DNA of 33,418 nucleotides from Bacteroidaceae bacterium (GTDB lineage Bacteria > Bacteroidota > Bacteroidia > Bacteroidales > Bacteroidaceae): the NCBI GenBank assembly GCA_017470525.1, contig JAFUYM010000026.1, forward strand, positions 1 through 33,418, read 5' to 3'. Both the position numbers and the translations under genes were made by a program. Positions 26,334 through 33,418 of this stretch are shown piece after piece. Under the pieces are notes generated by a model that saw only the letters and a list, made by a program, of their open reading frames with translations, did not search any database and had not been told where the DNA came from. Position 1 is the first letter of the stretch. Every line of letters starts with the position of its first letter.

Positions 26334-27437
26334 TTACACATTAAAGCGGAAGTGCATGATGTCGCCGTCCTGCACCACATAATCCTTTCCTTCCACACCC
26401 AACTTGCCTGCTTCGCGCACAGCGGCTTCACTGCCATACTTCACATAATCCTCGTACTTGATGACCTCAGCACGAATGAAGCCCTTCTCGAAATCGGTGT
26501 GAATCACACCTGCACACTGCGGTGCTTTCCATCCCTTCCTGAAGGTCCATGCCTTCACCTCCATTTCGCCAGCGGTGATGAAAGTTTGCAGGTTCAGCAG
26601 GGCATAAATCGCTTTAATCAGACGGTTGCAACCACTTTCCTCCAAACCCATATCTTCGAGGAACATCTGCTTCTCCTCATAACTTTCCAACTCAGCGATG
26701 TCGGCTTCGGTTTGCGCGCTGATGACAATGAGTTCTGCCTCCTCGCCCTTGATGGCTTCACGCACCCTATCCACGTAGGCATTGCCCGTTTTCGCACTGG
26801 CATCATCCACATTGCACACATACAGCACAGGCTTGGTGGTGAGCAGGAACATCTGCTTGGCTGCCTGTACTTCTTCCTCATTTTCAGGCACTACGACACG
26901 TGCCGAGAGTCCCTTCTCCAGTGCTTCCTTATAGCGAAGCAGCAAGCCATATTCCACCTTGGCAGCCTTGTCGTGACCCACATTGGCAAGTTTCTCGGTC
27001 TTCTTCAGGCGCATCTCCACCGTTTCCAAGTCCTTCAGTTGCAATTCCGTGTCAATAATTTCCTTATCGCGCACTGGGTCAACGCTGCCATCCACATGTA
27101 CGATGTTGCCGTTGTCAAAACAGCGCAACACATGGATAATCGCATCACACTCACGGATGTTGCCCAAGAACTGGTTGCCCAATCCTTCACCCTTGCTGGC
27201 ACCCTTCACCAGACCTGCAATATCCACAATGTCGCACACCGCTGGCACAATCCTGCCTGGATGCACCAGTTCCGCCAGTTTCGTCAGTCGTTCATCAGGC
27301 ACACTCACCTGTCCCAACTGCGCATCTATCGTACAAAAAGGAAAATTCGCTGCCTGCGCCTTTGCGCTCGACAAGCAATTAAAAAGTGTTGATTTGCCCA
27401 CATTCGGCAAACCTACAATACCTGCTTTCAAAGCCAT
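26334..27437 (-). CDS. ychF: Redox-regulated ATPase YchF (Obg-family)
   Basis: This 367-aa cytoplasmic P-loop NTPase of the TRAFAC/Obg family associates with ribosomes and prefers ATP. It has the Walker A GLPNVGKST, the effector stretch NFPFCTIDAQLG, a G3 motif DIAGLVKGASKGEGLGNQFL, and an altered G4, VCNVDD, in place of NKxD, consistent with the ATP preference. A coiled-coil insertion follows G3. The C-terminal TGS domain contains CAGVIHTDFEKGFIRAEV and YVVQDGDIMHFRFNV. The ATG at 27437 gives the canonical MALKAGIVGLPNVGKS start. Its -7 box is at 27478-27485. lgt lies 48 bp downstream. Confidence 0.96.
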   Translation of the reverse strand: MALKAGIVGLPNVGKSTLFNCLSSAKAQAANFPFCTIDAQLGQVSVPDERLTKLAELVHPGRIVPAVCDIVDIAGLVKGASKGEGLGNQFLGNIRECDAIIHVLRCFDNGNIVHVDGSVDPVRDKEIIDTELQLKDLETVEMRLKKTEKLANVGHDKAAKVEYGLLLRYKEALEKGLSARVVVPENEEEVQAAKQMFLLTTKPVLYVCNVDDASAKTGNAYVDRVREAIKGEEAELIVISAQTEADIAELESYEEKQMFLEDMGLEESGCNRLIKAIYALLNLQTFITAGEMEVKAWTFRKGWKAPQCAGVIHTDFEKGFIRAEVIKYEDYVKYGSEAAVREAGKLGVEGKDYVVQDGDIMHFRFNV

Positions 27438-27477
27438 TTCTTGTTTCTTTTCTAACCAACAATTTGTAAATCTGCTG

Positions 27478-27485
27478 CAAAGGTA
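27478..27485 (-). promoter_or_regulatory. -7 element TACCTTTG for ychF-lgt
   Basis: TACCTTTG on the minus strand matches TAnnTTTG and leaves a leader of about 35 nt to the ychF ATG. No good -33 TTTG is seen about 20 bp upstream. Confidence 0.65.
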
Positions 27486-27595
27486 CGGAATATTTTGGAA
27501 AGAAAGGGAAAACACCTGCACAAAATCTTTTCTTCGTGGGAGAAAAAGAGCCTACACGCTCCACCTCCGCGCCCCTGCTTCCACAACCTCTAAAG

Positions 27596-27825
27596 GGGAG
27601 AGAGTCTTACCCTTCCAAGGGAGAGAGTCTTACCCTTTAAGGGGTGAGAGTCACTCCCCTTTAGGGGTGCTGAAACAGCCCTGAAAAGGGTGATGGCAGA
27701 AACGGGAAAGTGGAGCACCCAGAAGCATTTGGGCGAGGAATGCAAAAGCAGGGCAATGGAGAACTTTGGGATAGGGTGGTGGAGAACTTTAGGGTAGGGT
27801 GGTGGAGAAGCCACCACGAATTGAA
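27596..27825. repeat. Degenerate tandem array of ten 23-nt units
   Basis: Units start at 27596, 27619, 27642, 27665, 27688, 27711, 27734, 27757, 27780 and 27803. Nine of the ten begin with a form of (G/T)GG(A/T)G; unit 7 (CGAGGA) diverges. Units 1 and 2 share the exact 19-mer GGGAGAGAGTCTTACCCTT; units 8 and 9 differ at two positions. The first three units are bounded by CCTCTAAAGGGG (27587) and CCCCTTTAGGGG (27656), a near-perfect inverted pair. It occupies half of the 503-bp space between ychF and purL. No convincing gene was seen there. Confidence 0.75.
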
Positions 27826-27865
27826 AAATGCACACAGAGAAAAAGGTTTTTTCAAGAAATAATGT

Positions 27866-27880
27866 AAGTTCGTAGAACTT
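27866..27880. promoter_or_regulatory. Palindrome next to the purL -33 element
   Basis: AAGTTC-GTA-GAACTT has 6-bp perfect arms and a 3-nt centre and ends 4 bp before the TTG at 27885. Position and form suit an operator for purL, but no regulator can be named. Confidence 0.45.
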
Positions 27881-27884
27881 TATA

Positions 27885-27915
27885 TTGGGGTTTCGGGGAA
27901 AATGTCGTACCTTTG
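27885..27915 (+). promoter_or_regulatory. purL promoter
   Basis: A TTG -33 element (27885-27887) and TACCTTTG -7 element (27908-27915) are separated by 20 bp. The -7 box overlaps an upstream in-frame ATG (27902), so translation must begin at the ATG at 27941. Confidence 0.75.
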
Positions 27916-27940
27916 CAGGAAAATTCACATCTGTTATTTT

Positions 27941-30900
27941 ATGATTTACTTTTTCAGAACACCAGCACAGAGCGTGATAGCCACTCAAGTGAACCATGAA
28001 CTCTCTGCTGATGAAACCCGTGAACTTTGCTGGCTGTATGGCGAGGCTCAACCCGAAAGTGAGAACAATTTGCAGGGATTCTTCGTAGGTCCTCGCCGTG
28101 AAATGATTACTCCTTGGAGCACCAATGCTGTGGAAATCACACAGAACATGGCGATTCAGGGTGTGCAGCGCATTGAGGAGTATTTCCCTGTGGAGAGTGA
28201 GGACGCAGAACATGACCCCATGCTGCAACGCATGTACAAGGGCTTGAATCAGGACATCTTTACGGTGAACATCGAACCTGCACCGATTCTGCATATTGAG
28301 AATCTCGAAGAATATAATGAGCAGGAGGGACTTGCTCTCTCGCCCGAGGAGATAGAATACCTGCACAAGGTGGAGGGTCAGTTGGGCAGAAAGTTGACCG
28401 ACTCCGAGGTGTTTGGTTTTGCGCAGATTAACTCCGAACATTGCCGCCACAAGATTTTCGGCGGCACGTTCATCATCGACGGCAAGGAGAAGGAGAGTTC
28501 ACTCTTCCAGATGATTAAGAAGACAACCCAAGAGAACCCCAACAAGATTCTCTCAGCATATAAAGACAACGTGGCGTTCAGTCAAGGTCCTGTGGTGGAG
28601 CAGTTTGCTCCTGCCGACCACTCGACGAGCGACTATTTTGAAGTGAAGGACATCGAGTCGGTGATTTCGCTGAAGGCTGAAACGCACAACTTCCCCACGA
28701 CGGTGGAGCCGTTCAACGGTGCTGCTACGGGTACGGGCGGTGAAATCCGTGACCGTATGGGTGGCGGTGTCGGCTCCTGGCCAATTGCTGGTACGGCGGT
28801 GTATATGACCAGTTACCCACGCAATGGGGTGGCTCCGAGTCAGCCACATAGTTATCCGAAGTGGACAAAGTCAGATAAGGAGGGCGACATCCGTCCTTGG
28901 GAAGAGATTCTGCCTATCAGAAAGTGGCTGTATCAGACTCCTGAGCAGATTCTGATTAAGGCATCGAACGGTGCCAGTGACTTTGGCAATAAGTTTGGTC
29001 AGCCGCTGATTTGTGGTTCTGTGCTCACGTTCGAGCATGCCGAACAGCAGGGCGACACGACAGAAGAATACGGCTACGACAAGGTGATTATGCTGGCTGG
29101 TGGTGTGGGTTACGGCACCAAGCGCGACTGCCTGAAGGGTACGCCTGAAAAGGGCAACAAGATTGTGGTGGTCGGTGGCGACAACTACCGCATCGGTCTC
29201 GGTGGCGGGTCTGTGTCTTCTGTAGATACGGGTCGCTATTCGTCGGGCATCGAGTTGAACGCTGTGCAACGTGCCAACCCCGAGATGCAGAAACGCGCCA
29301 ACAACCTCGTTCGCGCGCTGTGTGAGGAGGAGGTGAATCCTGTGGTGAGCATTCACGACCACGGCTCCGCAGGACACGTCAATTGCCTGTCTGAATTGGT
29401 GGAAGAATGTGGTGGTCTCATCGACATGACCAAGTTGCCAATTGGCGACCAAACACTCTCTTCGAAGGAGATTATTGCCAACGAGAGTCAGGAGCGCATG
29501 GGTCTTCTCATCGACGAAAAGCATATTGAGCACGTGCGTCAGATTGCAGAGCGTGAACGCGCACCGCTGTATGTGGTGGGTGAAACGACGGGCGATGCAC
29601 ACTTCGCCTTCCAACAGGGAGACGGTGTACGTCCGTTTGACTTGGATGTGGCACAGATGTTCGGTCATTCGCCCAAGACCTACATGAGGGATGAAACGGT
29701 GGAGAGGAAGTATGAGGATGTGGGTTATTCCTACAAGGAAATCGAGGCATATCTGGAGAACGTGCTGCAACTGGAGGCTGTGGCTTGTAAGGACTGGTTG
29801 ACCAACAAGGTGGACCGTTCGGTGACGGGTAAGATTGCCCGTCAGCAGTGCCAAGGCGAGATTCAGTTGCCACTCAGCGACTGCGGTGTGGTGGCATTGG
29901 ATTATCGGGGCGAGAAGGGTATCGCCACTGCCATCGGTCATGCACCACAGGCAGGTTTGGCAGACCCAGCAGCGGGCAGTGTGCTCTCTGTGGCTGAATC
30001 GCTCACGAATCTCGTGTGGGCACCCATGGCTGAAGGTCTTGACTCAGTGAGCCTGTCGGCAAACTGGATGTGGCCCTGCCGTTCGCAGAAGGGTGAGGAT
30101 GCACGTCTGTATCAGGGTGTGCAGGCATTGAGCGACTTCTGCTGTGCTTTGCAAGTGAATGTGCCGACAGGTAAGGATTCACTCTCCATGACACAGAAGT
30201 ATCCTGACGGCAGCAAGATTATCTCGCCGGGAACGGTGATTGTATCGTCAGGCGGTGAGGTGAGCGACGTGAAGAAAGTGGTTAGCCCTGTGTTGGTGAA
30301 CGATGCGAACACAACGCTTTATCATATCGACTTCTCGTTCGACAAACTGAGATTGGGCGGTTCTGCCTTTGCTCAGAGCCTTGGCAAAGTGGGTAGCGAT
30401 GTGCCGACGGTGAAGAACCCTGAGTATTTCAGAGATGCGTTCTTGGCTGTGCAGGAATTGGTGAAGGAGGAACTCCTTTTGGCGGGTCACGACATTAGTG
30501 CAGGTGGTTTGATTACGACGCTGCTGGAGATGACGTTTGCCAATCAGAAAGGCGGTATCAAGGCAGACTTGAACGGCATTGCAGAGAAAGACCCTGTGAA
30601 GTTGCTCTTTGCTGAGAACCCCGGGGTGGTGATTCAGGTGAAGAATGCAGACAAGCGAGATGTGGAGACGATTCTGAACAAGGCAGGTGTTGGTTTCGTG
30701 GAAATCGGACATCCTATTGAGGAACGCCAGATTGTGGTGAAGAAGGGTGGTCGCAACCGCTATTTCGACATCGACAAACTGCGCGATATTTGGTACAGCA
30801 CTTCTTACCGCCTCGACACAAAGCAGTCGTTCAACGGCATGGCAAAGGAGCGTTTTGAGAACTATAAAAAGCAACCGATTGAGCACAAGTTCCCTGCTTC

Positions 30901-31729
30901 CTTCACGGGCCAGTTGGCACAGTATGGCATCAGCGCTGACCGCCGCGAACGTACTGGCGTGAAGGCAGCCATCATCCGCGAGAAGGGTACGAACGGTGAG
31001 CGCGAAATGGCTTACTCGTTGTATCTGGCGGGCTTCGACGTGAAGGATGTGATGATGACCGACCTTGTGAGTGGTCGTGAGACCTTGGAGGACATCAACA
31101 TGATTGTATTCTGTGGTGGTTTCTCCAACTCCGACGTGCTGGGCAGTGCGAAGGGATGGGCAGGTGCCTTCCTGTTCAATCCGAAGGCAAAGGCAGCACT
31201 CGATGCGTTCTATGCCCGTGAGGACACGCTGTCATTAGGTATCTGCAACGGATGCCAGTTGATGGTGGAACTCGGTTTGATTAACAACAACCATGCGGTG
31301 ACGGACGCGAAGGATTATGCGCAGATGTTGCACAATGTGAGCCACAAGTTTGAGAGTGAGTTTGTGACCCTCCAGATTCCAGAGAACAAGTCTGTCATGT
31401 TCGGTTCGCTGAGTGGTAGCAAGTTAGGCTTGTGGGTGGCTCATGGTGAGGGCAACTTCCGTCTGCCAAAGGCTGAAAGCGACTACCATATCGTAGCCAA
31501 ATACAACTATTCTGGCTATCCAGCCAATCCTAACGGTTCTACCTATGATGTGGCTGGTATCGCATCGGCTGATGGTCGCCACTTGGCAATGATGCCGCAC
31601 CTCGAACGTGCTATCTTCCCATGGCAACAGGCAAACTACCCTGCTGACAGGAAGGGCGATGAGGTGACTCCTTGGATTGAAGCATTTGTGAACGCACGAA
31701 AGTGGGTGGAAAAAAAGAAGGGGCAATAG
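27941..31729 (+). CDS. purL: Phosphoribosylformylglycinamidine synthase, single-chain
   Basis: This 1262-aa cytoplasmic enzyme converts FGAR, glutamine and ATP to FGAM in purine synthesis. It is the large form, with all domains in one chain. An N-terminal PurS-like region is followed by a linker with FGFAQINSEHCRHKIFGGTF, ATP-grasp-like AIRS domains (SLKAETHNFPTTVEPFNGAA, GGEIRDRMGGG, NVPTGKDSLSM) and a class I glutamine amidotransferase domain from about residue 1004. The nucleophile is Cys1102 in LGICNGCQLM, and PHLERAIFPW is near the C-terminus. The ATG at 27941 (MIYFFRTPAQSV) is chosen because the promoter overlaps the earlier ATG. CTAG array C begins 6 bp after the stop. Confidence 0.97.
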   Translation: MIYFFRTPAQSVIATQVNHELSADETRELCWLYGEAQPESENNLQGFFVGPRREMITPWSTNAVEITQNMAIQGVQRIEEYFPVESEDAEHDPMLQRMYKGLNQDIFTVNIEPAPILHIENLEEYNEQEGLALSPEEIEYLHKVEGQLGRKLTDSEVFGFAQINSEHCRHKIFGGTFIIDGKEKESSLFQMIKKTTQENPNKILSAYKDNVAFSQGPVVEQFAPADHSTSDYFEVKDIESVISLKAETHNFPTTVEPFNGAATGTGGEIRDRMGGGVGSWPIAGTAVYMTSYPRNGVAPSQPHSYPKWTKSDKEGDIRPWEEILPIRKWLYQTPEQILIKASNGASDFGNKFGQPLICGSVLTFEHAEQQGDTTEEYGYDKVIMLAGGVGYGTKRDCLKGTPEKGNKIVVVGGDNYRIGLGGGSVSSVDTGRYSSGIELNAVQRANPEMQKRANNLVRALCEEEVNPVVSIHDHGSAGHVNCLSELVEECGGLIDMTKLPIGDQTLSSKEIIANESQERMGLLIDEKHIEHVRQIAERERAPLYVVGETTGDAHFAFQQGDGVRPFDLDVAQMFGHSPKTYMRDETVERKYEDVGYSYKEIEAYLENVLQLEAVACKDWLTNKVDRSVTGKIARQQCQGEIQLPLSDCGVVALDYRGEKGIATAIGHAPQAGLADPAAGSVLSVAESLTNLVWAPMAEGLDSVSLSANWMWPCRSQKGEDARLYQGVQALSDFCCALQVNVPTGKDSLSMTQKYPDGSKIISPGTVIVSSGGEVSDVKKVVSPVLVNDANTTLYHIDFSFDKLRLGGSAFAQSLGKVGSDVPTVKNPEYFRDAFLAVQELVKEELLLAGHDISAGGLITTLLEMTFANQKGGIKADLNGIAEKDPVKLLFAENPGVVIQVKNADKRDVETILNKAGVGFVEIGHPIEERQIVVKKGGRNRYFDIDKLRDIWYSTSYRLDTKQSFNGMAKERFENYKKQPIEHKFPASFTGQLAQYGISADRRERTGVKAAIIREKGTNGEREMAYSLYLAGFDVKDVMMTDLVSGRETLEDINMIVFCGGFSNSDVLGSAKGWAGAFLFNPKAKAALDAFYAREDTLSLGICNGCQLMVELGLINNNHAVTDAKDYAQMLHNVSHKFESEFVTLQIPENKSVMFGSLSGSKLGLWVAHGEGNFRLPKAESDYHIVAKYNYSGYPANPNGSTYDVAGIASADGRHLAMMPHLERAIFPWQQANYPADRKGDEVTPWIEAFVNARKWVEKKKGQ

Positions 31730-31735
31730 GATTTT

Positions 31736-31844
31736 CTAGCCCTTCTAGCCTCTCTAGCCCGACTAGAAAGACTAGAAAGACTAGATGTTACTAGAAAGGC
31801 TAGATATACTAGAAGGGCTAGAATGACTAGATAAACTAGAAAAA
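31736..31844. repeat. CTAG array C, 12 units of 9 nt with one 10-nt step
   Basis: Perfect CTAG starts at 31736, 31745, 31754, 31763, 31772, 31781, 31791, 31800, 31809, 31818, 31827 and 31836. All steps are 9 nt except 31781 to 31791. The first three units are CTAGCC(C/T) type, and the rest are CTAGA type. CTAGCCCTTCTAG (31736-31748) is the reverse complement of CTAGAAGGGCTAG (31809-31821), the same pair as in array B. It fills the gap between purL and the chrA pair. Confidence 0.92.
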
Positions 31845-31859
31845 GGAAACAAATAGCGC

Positions 31860-32393
31860 ATGGGCATCTACACCGACATCTTCCTCACATTCGCCAAAAT
31901 CGGTAGTTTCACCCTTGGGGGAGGCTACGCTATGGTGCAGATAATGGAGAAGGAAGTGGTGGATAAGAAGCACTGGTTGAGCCATGAGGAGTTTATGGAC
32001 ACGCTGGTGGTGGCACAGAGCACTCCTGGCCTCTTTGCCATCGACATGGCATCGCACATCGGCTTGAAACTGAAAGGTGTGACTGGAGGCGTTGTGGGAG
32101 CATTGGCTACCGCACTGCCTTCCATTATTGCGATACTCCTCATAGCCATGTTTTTCCAGACCTTTAAGGACAATATCTATGTGGAGAAAGTCTTTATGGG
32201 TGTGCGACCTTGTGTGGTGGCGTTGATTCTCGCTCCTTGCTTCACGATGGCGAGGAAGGCGAAACTGAATAAGTACAACTGGTGGATTCCTGTGGTGACG
32301 GCTGTGCTGATTGCAGCCTTCGGAGTGTCGCCCATCTGGTGCATCCTTGTGGCTGGCATTGGCGGATTCCTGTGGGGTAAATTGAAAGATTGA
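31860..32393 (+). CDS. chrA: Chromate transporter family protein, first short-chain half
   Basis: This 177-aa membrane protein equals one half of a ChrA (CHR family) transporter. The conserved N-terminal motif is FAKIGSFTLGGGYAMVQIMEKEVV, followed by VAQSTPGLFAIDMASHIG. Hydrophobic segments near 75-100, 115-130 and 140-165 suit several membrane helices. Short-chain CHR proteins usually occur as adjacent pairs that work together, as here. CHR proteins export chromate in some bacteria, but the substrate is unproven in most, so the name is a family label. It starts 15 bp after CTAG array C; the partner starts 15 bp downstream. Confidence 0.9.
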   Translation: MGIYTDIFLTFAKIGSFTLGGGYAMVQIMEKEVVDKKHWLSHEEFMDTLVVAQSTPGLFAIDMASHIGLKLKGVTGGVVGALATALPSIIAILLIAMFFQTFKDNIYVEKVFMGVRPCVVALILAPCFTMARKAKLNKYNWWIPVVTAVLIAAFGVSPIWCILVAGIGGFLWGKLKD

Positions 32394-32408
32394 AGTTTTA
32401 TTGAAGGA

Positions 32409-32981
32409 ATGATATTCTTAGAATTGTTTTACGTCTTCTCGAAAATCGGCATCTTCAACTTTGGAGGTGGCTATGCGATGTTGTCGCTGATTCAGGATGA
32501 AGTGGTGAACAAGCACCATTGGATGACGATTAACGAATTTACGGATATCGTGGCAGTCAGTCAATCAACCCCAGGACCTATCGGCATCAACTGCGCCACC
32601 TACACGGGTTACACGGCTGTGATTCATGAGGGTTATCCTACTTGGGCAGCGGTGTTAGGAGCGGTTTTGGCTTCGCTGAGCGTGATTTGGTTGCCGTTCA
32701 TCCTGATGGTGAGCATCAGCAAGTTCCTCATCAAGCACCATGATTCGAAGGCGGTGACCAGCATCTTTAGCACGTTGCGCCCTGTGATTGTGGGTTTGCT
32801 GGCTGCAGCGGCTCTGATGCTGATGTCGAAGGAGAACTTCGGTGACCCAACAGAGTCTCCGTTTGTGTTTGTGTTGAGCATCATCCTCTTTTTGTTCGCC
32901 TTTGTGGGGACAAGACTATATAAAGTGCATCCGATTGTGATGATTCTGTTGTGTGGATTGGCAGGATTGCTGATTTATTGA
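32409..32981 (+). CDS. chrA: Chromate transporter family protein, second short-chain half
   Basis: This 190-aa partner of the preceding gene has the same opening motif (FSKIGIFNFGGGYAMLSLIQDEVV) and AVSQSTPGPIGINCATYTGY, and at least four hydrophobic segments. The two halves differ enough that they are not a recent duplication. They would form a heterodimeric transporter in the inner membrane. Its TGA overlaps the ATG of the next gene by 1 nt, so the M16 protease is probably translated from the same mRNA. Confidence 0.9.
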   Translation: MIFLELFYVFSKIGIFNFGGGYAMLSLIQDEVVNKHHWMTINEFTDIVAVSQSTPGPIGINCATYTGYTAVIHEGYPTWAAVLGAVLASLSVIWLPFILMVSISKFLIKHHDSKAVTSIFSTLRPVIVGLLAAAALMLMSKENFGDPTESPFVFVLSIILFLFAFVGTRLYKVHPIVMILLCGLAGLLIY

Positions 32982-33418
32982 TGGGAAGCATGGAAGAACA
33001 AAAGCGCAAGGAAGAGAAGGGGAGCAAGGAAGGAGTGCGGACACACACCTTTGAGAACGGGTTGCGGTTGATACAGATAGCCTCCCCGACGAATGTGGCA
33101 TATTGTGGCATCAGCATCGATGCTGGCACAAGAGACGAAGAACGTGGGGAAGAGGGAATGGCGCACTTCTGCGAACACATGATGTTCAAAGGAACAGAAA
33201 AGCGCAAGGCATGGCACATTATCAACCGAATGGAAGCAGTGGGCGGCGACTTAAACGCCTACACGAACAAAGAAGAGACGGTGGTGTATGCCGCCTTTAT
33301 GAAGGAGCACTTTCAACGGGCAGCAGAACTCATCTTCGACATCGTGTTTCACAGCACTTTCCCACAGCACGAGATGGACAAGGAGTGTGAGGTGATTGTG
33401 GATGAAATCGAAAGTTAC
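32981..33418 (+). CDS. M16 family zinc peptidase, N-terminal part, cut by the window end
   Basis: The visible 146 codons show the inverted zinc motif HFCEH in EEGMAHFCEHMMFKGTEKR and the downstream conserved GGDLNAYTNKEETVVYAAF, both diagnostic of pitrilysin-type M16 peptidases. No signal peptide is visible, only a charged N-terminus (MEEQKRKEEKGSKEG), so it may act in the cytoplasm. The start is the ATG at 32981, overlapping the chrA stop, or the in-frame ATG at 32990. The remaining part lies beyond the window. Confidence 0.92.
   Translation, partial: MGSMEEQKRKEEKGSKEGVRTHTFENGLRLIQIASPTNVAYCGISIDAGTRDEERGEEGMAHFCEHMMFKGTEKRKAWHIINRMEAVGGDLNAYTNKEETVVYAAFMKEHFQRAAELIFDIVFHSTFPQHEMDKECEVIVDEIESY

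Noticed and set aside
27596-27825. CRISPR array
   Set aside because: There are no conserved repeats alternating with unique spacers, and no cas genes. The 23-nt units degenerate continuously. The same holds for the 9-nt CTAG arrays.
27902-27940. Upstream ATG for purL adding 13 residues
   Set aside because: It overlaps the TACCTTTG promoter element, so it should not be transcribed.

Overview
The window reads as chromosome of a Bacteroidota species, most likely Prevotella or a close relative. The evidence is: several genes are preceded by the Bacteroidota -7 promoter element TAnnTTTG; the arginine gene is a Bacteroides-type N-succinylornithine carbamoyltransferase; PurL is the long single-chain form; and two giant secreted proteins end in the short C-terminal tail (Y-x-L-x-G-R ... 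K-V-I/L-I-K) common on Prevotella exported proteins. No tRNA, rRNA, IS element, prophage or CRISPR array was seen.

Layout. 1-118: inverted repeat built of GAAAAGT units, next to the polA promoter. 155-4032: polA and a secreted endonuclease/exonuclease/phosphatase-family protein. 4071-6509 (minus): a membrane-anchored regulator with a periplasmic beta-propeller-like sensor fused to a cytoplasmic LytTR DNA-binding domain. 6510-7285: a 776-bp control region with two near-identical 33-bp direct-repeat boxes, one upstream of the regulator and one upstream of the next operon, plus several other repeats. 7286-17993: two very large secreted multidomain proteins (about 1385 aa with BspA-type leucine-rich repeats; 2179 aa); the first has an apparent 1-nt frameshift that separates its signal peptide from the mature protein. 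18452-24147: GNAT acyltransferase, parE, coaD, S41 protease and ybeY, tightly packed and probably one transcript. 24275-25303: argF'. 25404-27437 (minus): ychF then lgt. 27941-31729: purL. 31860-32981: two short ChrA-type transporter halves. 32981 to the end: start of an M16 zinc protease.

The best candidate for a new system is the regulator, its two boxes and the giant surface proteins. The box core GTTCGT recurs at exactly 21 bp, the two-turn geometry typical of LytTR operators. One copy faces the regulator's own promoter and the other faces the promoter of the giant-protein operon, so a self-regulated membrane-to-DNA circuit is a reasonable inference.

Two families of intergenic repeats also stand out. 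(i) Three arrays with CTAG every 9 nt lie just after the stop codons of ybeY, argF' and purL. (ii) Tandem arrays of unrelated sequence share an exact 23-nt period at 6835-6912, 18168-18236 and 27596-27825; a two-copy element at 6969-7001 has the same spacing. Some units in these arrays are inverted. I do not recognise either family. Housekeeping genes otherwise look intact. Residue-level oddities are Ser90 in ArgF' where the Bacteroides enzyme has its specificity-determining Pro, and Asp in place of the third zinc-binding His in YbeY.
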